Positions 1-6,055 of a stretch of 6,139 nucleotides of DNA are shown here, in pieces. Source of the DNA: Eshraghiella sp045124255 (GTDB taxonomy: Bacteria > Bacillota > Clostridia > Lachnospirales > Lachnospiraceae); NCBI GenBank assembly GCA_045124255.1, contig JBGVLM010000012.1, forward strand, positions 1 to 6,139. Reading direction: 5' to 3'. Positions within the stretch are counted from its first letter, which is position 1. Every line of letters begins with the position of its first letter. The translations under genes and the position numbers were made by a program. The notes beneath the pieces are model-generated. The model was not told the DNA's origin. It made no database searches and saw only the letters and a list, made by a program, of their open reading frames with translations.

Positions 1-6
1 AAGTTT

Positions 7-35
7 ATTATAACACATAACACTACAAAATGCAA
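7..35 (-). promoter_or_regulatory. possible leftward sigma-A promoter with extended -10
   Basis: On the minus strand a perfect TATAAT (plus-strand positions 7-12) is preceded by TG one base upstream, giving an extended -10 of the form TGnTATAAT. A weak -35 candidate, TTGCAT (30-35), lies 17 bases upstream. Transcription would start at or just beyond the left window edge and serve a gene outside the window. The -35 matches only three of six consensus bases and the region is AT-rich, so chance is possible. Confidence 0.35.
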
Positions 36-38
36 TGA

Positions 39-64
39 AAAAATGGCGAAAAAGCGCCATTTTT
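39..64. terminator. Rho-independent terminator-like hairpin
   Basis: A 10-bp perfect stem (39-48 paired with 55-64) closes a six-base loop. The core is TGGCG/CGCCA, with five A's on the left side and five T's on the right, so it can act in either direction. It probably ends a plus-strand gene left of the window, or insulates the promoter at 171-199. If the leftward promoter at 7-35 is real, the hairpin sits between two divergent promoters, which is less usual. Confidence 0.6.
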
Positions 65-99
65 CAAGGATTTTTGGAGGCTTTTTATAAATAAAATAT

Positions 100-141
100 G
101 GTTACGAGATAGGGCTTTTGGCTGGGGTCTGAACAGTAACT
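100..141. other. structured non-coding stretch of unknown role
   Basis: Within otherwise AT-rich spacer DNA, this stretch is distinctly G-rich on the plus strand. It is bracketed by GTTAC (101-105) and GTAAC (136-140), which can pair and extend by one G-T wobble (100/141). No ORF or ribosome binding site is visible in it. It could be a small dispersed intergenic repeat, a regulator site or a remnant. Nothing in the sequence decides between these. Confidence 0.25.
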
Positions 142-170
142 AAGTTAATAACATTTAATTTTATAGCATA

Positions 171-199
171 TTGAAATAATTTCTTCCTTAATATATAAT
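171..199 (+). promoter_or_regulatory. near-consensus sigma-A promoter of the giant activase gene
   Basis: TTGAAA (171-176, five of six bases of the -35 consensus) and a perfect TATAAT (194-199) are separated by exactly 17 bases. The predicted start is near 205-207, giving a leader of about 45 bases before the ATG at 250. An 8-bp inverted repeat, TAAGTTAA (141-148) and TTAACTTA (207-214), flanks the promoter. It could be an operator pair, but in such AT-rich DNA this is only suggestive. Confidence 0.85.
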
Positions 200-222
200 A
201 TGTTGGTTAACTTATAAGAGAT

Positions 223-252
223 AAGGAGGTACGGCGTTCGCCGCACATTATG
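223..252 (+). promoter_or_regulatory. Shine-Dalgarno separated from ATG by a small hairpin
   Basis: AAGGAGG (223-229) is a near-perfect Shine-Dalgarno, but the ATG is at 250, leaving a 20-base gap that is too long for normal initiation. The gap contains a perfect GC-only inverted repeat, CGGC (232-235) and GCCG (240-243), around a four-base loop. If the 12 bases fold, the effective spacing drops to 8 bases. No in-frame ATG, GTG or TTG lies between the two. A weak 5-bp stem (211-215 with 221-225) could partly cover the Shine-Dalgarno. Confidence 0.7.
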
Positions 253-3200
253 AACAATACGTTTAAATTAGGAATTGACATTGGCTCTACAACCGTCAAA
301 GTTGTAGTACTTGATAAGGACAACAACATTCTGTTTTCAGATTATGAGCGTCATTTTGCAAATATTCAGGAAACACTTGCAATGTTATTGACAAGAGCAA
401 AGGAAATCACGGGTCCGGTAACGGTTCACCCTGTTATTACCGGTTCAGGCGGTCTGACACTTGCCAACCATCTTAATGTACCATTTAATCAGGAGGTTGT
501 TGCCGTTTCAACAGCATTAAGCTTCTATGCTCCTGAAACAGATGTTGCGATTGAGCTTGGCGGCGAAGACGCTAAAATTATATATTTTACCAATGGTATT
601 GACCAGCGGATGAATGGTATCTGTGCCGGAGGTACCGGTTCATTTATCGACCAGATGGCATCTCTTCTTCAGACTGACGCCGCAGGTCTTAATGAATATG
701 CAAAGAATTACAAAGCAATTTATCCTATTGCTGCACGCTGCGGTGTATTTGCCAAAACAGATATTCAGCCGTTAATTAACGAAGGCGCAACCAAGGAGGA
801 TTTATCCGCATCTATTTTTCAGGCAGTAGTTAACCAGACCATCAGCGGTCTTGCCTGCGGTAAGCCAATCCGCGGCCACGTTGCTTTTCTCGGAGGCCCT
901 CTTTACTTTTTATCAGAACTTAGAAATGCATTTATCCGAACACTTAATCTTACTGATGAATATATAATTACTCCGGATAACCCTCATCTCTTTGCTGCAA
1001 TCGGTTCAGCAATGACCTATGATGAGAACCGGCAGGCAGAGCTTGATGACTTAATCAGCATGCTCTCTTCAAATATCAAGATGGACTTTGAAGTTGAACG
1101 CATGGAGCCGCTTTTCAATAATGAAGAGGAATTTAATGAATTCTCCGAACGTCATAACAGGGCATGTGTTAAGAAGGGAGATTTATCCGCATATCAGGGC
1201 AACTGTTATATGGGTATTGACGCCGGCTCCACAACAACCAAGGTTGCACTTGTAGGCGAAGACGGAACATTGTTATATTCCTTCTATGATAATAATAACG
1301 GAAGCCCGCTTGCTACCTCAATAAGAGCAATCAAGGAGATTTACAGCAAGCTTCCAAAAGGCGTAAGAATTGTACGCTCCTGTTCAACAGGTTACGGTGA
1401 AGCACTTATTAAGGCAGCACTTATGCTTGATGAGGGCGAAGTAGAGACCGTATCCCACTACTATGCTGCTGCATTTTTCAATCCTGATGTTGACTGCATT
1501 CTTGATATCGGCGGCCAGGACATGAAATGTATCAAGATTAAAGACCACACCGTTGACGGAGTCCAGCTTAATGAGGCATGCTCATCCGGATGCGGTTCAT
1601 TTATAGAGACTTTTGCAAAATCACTTAACTACTCCGTTCAGGACTTTGCAAAGGCTGCCCTCTTTGCCAAACACCCAATTGATTTGGGAACAAGATGTAC
1701 TGTTTTCATGAACTCAAAGGTTAAACAGGCCCAGAAGGAGGGTGCAGGTGTTGATGATATATCAGCAGGTCTTGCATACTCTGTAATTAAAAATGCCTTA
1801 TACAAAGTTATCAAGCTTTCTGACGCAAGGGATTTAGGTGCCAATATCGTAGTTCAGGGCGGAACCTTCTATAATAACGCCGTACTCAGAAGCTTTGAGA
1901 AAATCGCCGGTGTTCAGGCAATCCGTCCTGATATTGCCGGAATTATGGGTGCTTTCGGTGCCGCATTAATTGCAAGGGAAAGATATGAGGGTCAGGACAC
2001 CTCAATGCTTTCAATTGAGCAGATTAATTCCCTTGAATATACAACCTCAATGACAAGATGTCAGGGCTGTACCAACCACTGTCTCCTTACAATCAATAAA
2101 TTCACGGGCGGCAGACAGTTTGTTTCCGGCAACAGATGTGAACGCGGAATCGGCAAAGAGAAGAACAAAGACAAGGTACCTAATTTATATGAATATAAGA
2201 ACAAGAGAATTTTCGGCTATGAATCTCTTGATGAGGATAAGGCTCCGAGAGGTGTTGTAGGACTTGCAAGATGCCTTAATATGTATGAGAACTATCCGTT
2301 CTGGCATACATTTTTTACAAAGCTTGGTTTCAGGGTTGTACTCTCCCCTCCATCAAGCCGCAAGCTCTATGAATTAGGAATTGAATCCATTCCAAGCGAA
2401 TCAGAATGTTATCCTGCAAAGCTTGTACATGGTCATATTTCCTGGTTAATTAAACAGGATATTAAATTTATTTTCTATCCATGTATTCCTTATGAACGTT
2501 GTGAAAGTGAGGGCTGTAACAATCACTTCAACTGCCCTATCGTAACCTCATACGGAGAAAATATTAAGAACAATGTTGAGGAACTGAAGGAACATAATGT
2601 TAATTTTATGAATCCGTTCATCTCATTCTCAAGCGAGGAAACAGCCCGTAACGAGCTTATTAAAGTTTTTACAAAAGAATTCAATATTCCTGCTGATGAG
2701 ATTACAGAAGCCAGTAAAGCCGGCTGGGAAGAGATGATGCAGTGTCAGAGAGACATCCGTGCCAAAGGTGAGGAAACTCTCAAATACCTTGAGGAGACGG
2801 GCAGACGAGGAATCGTACTTGCCGGCCGTCCTTACCACATTGACCCTGAAATCAATCACGGTATTCCTGATTTGATTAATTCATACGGAATTGCCGTACT
2901 CTCAGAGGACAGTATTGCACATCTTGCACAGATTGAACGTCCCGTAATTGTAATGGACCAGTGGACATATCACACAAGAATGTACTCTGCTGCCACATTT
3001 GTTAAGACCAGAGATGATATTGACATGATTCAGCTCAATTCCTTTGGCTGCGGTCTTGACGCCGTAACTACAGATTATGTTAACGATATTCTCTCTTCCG
3101 GCGGCAAGATTTATACTGTTTTAAAAATTGATGAGGTTAATAACCTTGGTGCTGCAAGAATCCGAATCCGTTCTCTGATAGCCGCACTCAAGGTAAGAGA

Positions 3201-4488
3201 TAATAATAAATATGTCCGCAAGGTTCATTCCAGTGCATATAAGCGTGTGGAATTTACTGAGGAAATGCGTGACCAGAATTACACAATTCTTTGTCCGCAG
3301 CTCTCTCCTCTGCATTTCGACTTCCTGCAGCCTGCACTCAATGTATGCGGCTATAACGTCGTTATGTTGCAGAACATGGAGAAATCCTCAATTGATATGG
3401 GTCTTAAATATGTTAACAACGACGCCTGCTTCCCATCAATCATTATTACCGGACAGATTATGGAAGCACTGCTCTCCGGCAAGTATGACCTTAATAAAAC
3501 TGCCGTAATTATTACACAGACCGGTGGTGGCTGCCGAGCAAGCAACTACATCGGATTCATCCGAAGAGCTCTCAAAAAGGCAGGTCTTGAGCATATACCG
3601 GTTGTTTCCTTAAGTGTTGGCGGAATTGAGACTAACTCAGGCTTTAAATACACTCCTAAGGTGCTTAAACGTGCGTTAATGGCACTTCAATACGGAGATG
3701 TATATATGAATGTATTATACAGAACCAGACCTTATGAAGCAGTACCGGGTTCAGCCAATGAGCTTGCTGCGCAGATGAAGGATCGCTGCATGAAATCACT
3801 TGCGCAGAAGCACCTTTCAATGCGTCAGTTCAACAGTGATATAAAAGCAATGATTGAAGCCTTCGATAATCTTCCTCTTTTGGATATTAAGAAGCCGAGA
3901 GTCGGCGTAGTCGGTGAGATTCTTGTTAAATTTCATCCGGTTGCCAACAATCAGATTGTTGAATTATTGGAAAAAGAAGGTGCTGAAGCTGTTGTACCTG
4001 ATTTTATCGGTTTCTTCCTGTATTGTGCACAGAACAGTCACTTTAAGACTGAACATCTTGGAGCATCCAGGAAGTCAAAGCTTATATCCGATATAGTTAT
4101 ATGGGTATTTGAATTATTCAGAAAGTCATCAAGGAAATATTTAAAGAAGAGTAAACGTTTTGTTGCACCATCTTCTATCGGAGACATGATGAAGTTAGCC
4201 CTTCCTTATGTATCAGATGGTAACCAGACAGGTGAGGGCTGGCTCTTAACTGCCGAAATGGTTGAATTAATACATATGGGAGTTCCAAACATTGTCTGCT
4301 GTCAGCCGTTTGGATGTCTTCCAAACCATATTGTAGGAAAAGGAGTAATCAAAGAACTGAGACTTGCATTCCCTCAGTCCAACATCATTGCAGTTGATTA
4401 TGATGCAGGTGCAAGTGAGGTTAATCAGCTTAATAGAATTAAATTAATGCTTTCAACAGCACAGAAAAAACTGCACGAAGAGCAATAA
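250..4488 (+). CDS. giant acyl-CoA dehydratase activase-related protein (tandem BadF/BcrA-type ATPase + DUF2229 + dehydratase-like region)
   Basis: A 1412-residue cytoplasmic protein with no signal peptide or clear membrane segment. Family knowledge: the N-terminal modules resemble the activators (archerases) of 2-hydroxyacyl-CoA dehydratases and benzoyl-CoA reductases, which use ATP to push an electron from a [4Fe-4S] cluster to a partner. Module 1 (about 6-260) has the ATP loop DIGSTT (10-15), GGEDAK (104-109), C125 in CAGGTGSF and C164 in ARCGVF. Module 2 (about 318-580) has DAGSTTTK (324-331), DIGGQD (419-424), C444 and C483. Both modules keep two cysteines exactly 39 residues apart, so one chain could supply all four cluster ligands. 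Next comes a cysteine cluster (C604, C607, C611, C630), a DUF2229-like region (about 668-890; C720, C745, C751, C756, C762), and a dehydratase D-component-like region (about 1010-1390) with C1060, C1095, C1259, C1350, C1351 and C1356. The length fits the roughly 1400-residue fusion family of anaerobic Firmicutes. It appears monocistronic. The substrate and reaction cannot be told from the sequence. Confidence 0.92.
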   Translation: MNNTFKLGIDIGSTTVKVVVLDKDNNILFSDYERHFANIQETLAMLLTRAKEITGPVTVHPVITGSGGLTLANHLNVPFNQEVVAVSTALSFYAPETDVAIELGGEDAKIIYFTNGIDQRMNGICAGGTGSFIDQMASLLQTDAAGLNEYAKNYKAIYPIAARCGVFAKTDIQPLINEGATKEDLSASIFQAVVNQTISGLACGKPIRGHVAFLGGPLYFLSELRNAFIRTLNLTDEYIITPDNPHLFAAIGSAMTYDENRQAELDDLISMLSSNIKMDFEVERMEPLFNNEEEFNEFSERHNRACVKKGDLSAYQGNCYMGIDAGSTTTKVALVGEDGTLLYSFYDNNNGSPLATSIRAIKEIYSKLPKGVRIVRSCSTGYGEALIKAALMLDEGEVETVSHYYAAAFFNPDVDCILDIGGQDMKCIKIKDHTVDGVQLNEACSSGCGSFIETFAKSLNYSVQDFAKAALFAKHPIDLGTRCTVFMNSKVKQAQKEGAGVDDISAGLAYSVIKNALYKVIKLSDARDLGANIVVQGGTFYNNAVLRSFEKIAGVQAIRPDIAGIMGAFGAALIARERYEGQDTSMLSIEQINSLEYTTSMTRCQGCTNHCLLTINKFTGGRQFVSGNRCERGIGKEKNKDKVPNLYEYKNKRIFGYESLDEDKAPRGVVGLARCLNMYENYPFWHTFFTKLGFRVVLSPPSSRKLYELGIESIPSESECYPAKLVHGHISWLIKQDIKFIFYPCIPYERCESEGCNNHFNCPIVTSYGENIKNNVEELKEHNVNFMNPFISFSSEETARNELIKVFTKEFNIPADEITEASKAGWEEMMQCQRDIRAKGEETLKYLEETGRRGIVLAGRPYHIDPEINHGIPDLINSYGIAVLSEDSIAHLAQIERPVIVMDQWTYHTRMYSAATFVKTRDDIDMIQLNSFGCGLDAVTTDYVNDILSSGGKIYTVLKIDEVNNLGAARIRIRSLIAALKVRDNNKYVRKVHSSAYKRVEFTEEMRDQNYTILCPQLSPLHFDFLQPALNVCGYNVVMLQNMEKSSIDMGLKYVNNDACFPSIIITGQIMEALLSGKYDLNKTAVIITQTGGGCRASNYIGFIRRALKKAGLEHIPVVSLSVGGIETNSGFKYTPKVLKRALMALQYGDVYMNVLYRTRPYEAVPGSANELAAQMKDRCMKSLAQKHLSMRQFNSDIKAMIEAFDNLPLLDIKKPRVGVVGEILVKFHPVANNQIVELLEKEGAEAVVPDFIGFFLYCAQNSHFKTEHLGASRKSKLISDIVIWVFELFRKSSRKYLKKSKRFVAPSSIGDMMKLALPYVSDGNQTGEGWLLTAEMVELIHMGVPNIVCCQPFGCLPNHIVGKGVIKELRLAFPQSNIIAVDYDAGASEVNQLNRIKLMLSTAQKKLHEEQ

Positions 4489-4505
4489 AGTTTTATCTAA
4501 TTAAT

Positions 4506-4549
4506 AAAAAAGAAAAGTAGCTTTCCGCATAAGCTACTTTTTCTTTTTT
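4506..4549. terminator. strong bidirectional Rho-independent terminator
   Basis: The stem core GTAGCTT (4517-4523) pairs with AAGCTAC (4531-4537) around a seven-base loop. A-rich sequence on the left (from 4506) and T-rich sequence on the right (to 4549) extend the stem, with one bulge or wobble near 4512/4542. It lies 17 bases after the stop of the giant gene and just beyond the stop of the minus-strand gene remnant ending at 4555. It therefore fits a shared terminator between convergent genes. Confidence 0.9.
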
Positions 4550-4554
4550 ATGAC

Positions 4555-4676
4555 CTATTCTGCTTTAAGTGTTTTTACACCGAAAAAGAAATAAATGATA
4601 TGAAATATCCATACACACGCAAAAACAATGCAAGGTATATATACTCCTTTTATCATCATCATCGTAAACCCAAAGC
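4555..4676 (-). pseudogene. 3' remnant of a membrane-protein gene cut by the insertion sequence
   Basis: Read on the minus strand, 39 codons run from the insertion-sequence edge to a TAG at 4555-4557. The translation is one long hydrophobic stretch (GVYIPCIVFACVWIFHIIYF and onward) followed by a short polar tail, VKTLKAE. This fits the last transmembrane helix and cytoplasmic end of a membrane protein. No ribosome binding site precedes the three consecutive ATG codons, and a stop (TAA) lies in frame about 30 bases inside the element, so it does not look like an independent small gene. The adjacent terminator, which can serve this strand, supports a once-real gene. I do not recognise the family. 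The 5' part should lie beyond the right end of the element, outside the window. Confidence 0.6.
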
Positions 4677-4703
4677 GAGAGTGTAAAATAAAGTGTGTAA
4701 GTT
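4677..4703 (+). repeat. left terminal inverted repeat of the IS256-family element
   Basis: The 27 bases begin GAGAGTGTAAAATAAAGTG and mark the switch from the interrupted minus-strand reading frame to element DNA. Assignment rests on similarity to remembered IS256-family ends and on position, 72 bases or more before the transposase start. The partner repeat is outside the window, so the exact boundary (4677 versus 4679) is not fixed. Confidence 0.65.
4682..4689. promoter_or_regulatory. promoter half-sites inside the left end
   Basis: TAAAAT (4684-4689) matches five of six bases of a -10 box facing the transposase. The reverse strand of 4682-4687 reads TTTACA, a five-of-six -35 facing outward. 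The present flank offers no good -35 for the inward box (ATCGTA at 4661-4666) and only a weak outward -10. The right end, if it mirrors the left, would supply an inward -35 when the two ends join in a circular intermediate. Confidence 0.35.
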
Positions 4704-4733
4704 ACCGGTAACAAAACTTACGCACTTTATTTT
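4685..4733 (+). terminator. long subterminal hairpin ahead of the transposase, terminator-like
   Basis: A 19-base arm (4685-4703) pairs with 4715-4733 with a single G-T wobble (4696/4722) around an 11-base loop. The right arm runs into a T-rich stretch (4726-4734). In RNA this resembles an intrinsic terminator that would block read-through from flanking host promoters into the transposase. The loop side also contains a perfect 12-base palindrome, GTTACCGGTAAC (4701-4712), so an alternative fold is possible. The right arm is in effect an inverted copy of the inner part of the terminal repeat and may also be a transposase binding site. Confidence 0.6.
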
Positions 4734-4775
4734 TATGTGAAAGTGCGATACACTATCGAAAGGAAATGATAAAGG

Positions 4776-6035
4776 ATGAGTACAGCACTTATGGCACCAA
4801 GAAAGAAACGTAACACTAAAGGAGCAGCTATTGCTCAGGCAATCTTAGAACAGTATCAGCCACAGACCAAAGAGGATATGCAGGAAGCTATCAAGGATAT
4901 CTTTGGTCCTATGTTTGAAGCAATGCTTCAGGGAGAAATGGATTCCCACCTTGGCTATGAAGCGAACGACCATGGTTATAAGGATACAGATAACCGCAGA
5001 AATGGATACATATCCAAAAATGTAAAAACTGCCTATGGCGAGATTCCGGTTGATGTTCCTCGTGACCGCCAGGCAACTTTTGAGCCACAGGTAATTCCGA
5101 AGAGAACCCGTGATGTCAGTGGCATTGAGGACAAGGTTATGTCCATGTATGCCAGGGGAATGAGCCAGCGTGATATAGCTGATACGATCGAGGATATCTA
5201 TGGATTTGAAATTTCTCATGAAACCATTTCCAGCATCACAGACCGTGTAATTGAAACTGCCGAGGAATGGCAGAACCGCCCACTTAAGAAGTTTTACACA
5301 TTCCTGTTTGTGGACTGCCTTTATGTTTCTATCCGCAAAGAAATGGAAACAAAAAGCTGTGCAGTTTACGTGATCCTTGGCTATGATGTTAATGGTATCA
5401 AAGATATCTTAGGTCTCTGGATTGGAGAAGCTGAGGGAAAGCATTACTGGATGCAGATATGTGATGAAATCAAAGCACGTGGTGTGGAAGATGTATTATT
5501 TATCAGCATGGATGGTGTGTCTGGCCTGGAAGAAGGCGCACGTTCTATTTTTAAAGAGGTTACTGTCCAGAGGTGTATTGTCCATCTCATCAGAAACTCT
5601 GTTAAGTACATTCCGTCCAAAGATTATAAGGCCTATACAGCACAATTGAAGAAAGTTTACGGAGCCGTCAGTCTGAAGGCAGCCGAGGCTGAATTCGAGC
5701 GTTTTAAACAGGCATGGAATCAGTATCCGGGAGCTGTTGATGTATGGGTTCGGAACTGGAAATATGTGGAGCAGTTGTTTAACTACGGAAGTGCTGTGAG
5801 GAAAGTCATGTACACAACCAATGCCATAGAATCCGTTAATTCAAGTTTTCGCAAAGTAACCAAGAAAGGTTCTTTTCCAAGTGAGGATGCTGTAGTTAAG
5901 GCATTGTATTTGAGAATAACAGAACTTTATAAAAAATGGAATGGTCGTCCGGTTTCCAATTGGGCCATGGTAAGAAACCAGCTTTCTATGGACGATAAAA
6001 TTCAAGCACGAATATTGAAATATGAAAATTTCTAA
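4776..6035 (+). CDS. IS256-family (mutator-type) DDE transposase
   Basis: A 419-residue transposase, full length for the family (about 390-420). It catalyses cutting and strand transfer at the element's ends, in this family through a circular intermediate. A basic start (PRKKR, 8-12) leads to a helix-turn-helix-like stretch (about 115-157). The catalytic domain shows D180 in FVDCLYV, D246 in SMDGV and E352 in TNAIESVN, with the family's C-x2-H motif at C267 and H270 (QRCIVH). All catalytic residues are present and the frame is open, so the enzyme is probably active. The ATG at 4776 is chosen because AAAGGA (4759-4764) lies 11 bases upstream; the second AAAGG directly abuts the ATG and cannot serve it. 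A weak -10 (TACACT, 4749-4754) is the only nearby internal promoter hint. Two stop codons in tandem end the gene, and a small ORF follows after 20 bases. Confidence 0.97.
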   Translation: MSTALMAPRKKRNTKGAAIAQAILEQYQPQTKEDMQEAIKDIFGPMFEAMLQGEMDSHLGYEANDHGYKDTDNRRNGYISKNVKTAYGEIPVDVPRDRQATFEPQVIPKRTRDVSGIEDKVMSMYARGMSQRDIADTIEDIYGFEISHETISSITDRVIETAEEWQNRPLKKFYTFLFVDCLYVSIRKEMETKSCAVYVILGYDVNGIKDILGLWIGEAEGKHYWMQICDEIKARGVEDVLFISMDGVSGLEEGARSIFKEVTVQRCIVHLIRNSVKYIPSKDYKAYTAQLKKVYGAVSLKAAEAEFERFKQAWNQYPGAVDVWVRNWKYVEQLFNYGSAVRKVMYTTNAIESVNSSFRKVTKKGSFPSEDAVVKALYLRITELYKKWNGRPVSNWAMVRNQLSMDDKIQARILKYENF

Positions 6036-6055
6036 TAATGTTTAGGAGGTTTTTT

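Noticed and set aside
205..249. A riboswitch in the leader of the giant gene
   Set aside because: The leader is only about 45 bases and holds just the small hairpin and a weak AT stem, too short for any known aptamer class.
3212..3508. A 98-codon plus-strand ORF inside the giant gene
   Set aside because: It overlaps conserved coding sequence in another frame and its translation has no family-like features. The same applies to the minus-strand ORFs at 1638-1844, 2629-2859, 3121-3315 and 3351-3545, and to the plus-strand ORF at 3914-4096.
4555..4662. An independent small membrane protein starting at the triple ATG (minus strand)
   Set aside because: There is no Shine-Dalgarno before the ATG run and no credible promoter in the adjoining element DNA. 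A truncated larger gene is the simpler reading.
4845..5219. A 124-codon minus-strand ORF
   Set aside because: It lies wholly inside the transposase gene, has no ribosome binding site that I can see and no recognisable domain. It is explained as a shadow of the real frame.
5422..5649. A 75-codon plus-strand ORF in another frame of the transposase gene
   Set aside because: The transposase frame is intact with all catalytic residues, so this is not a frameshifted product but a chance open frame.
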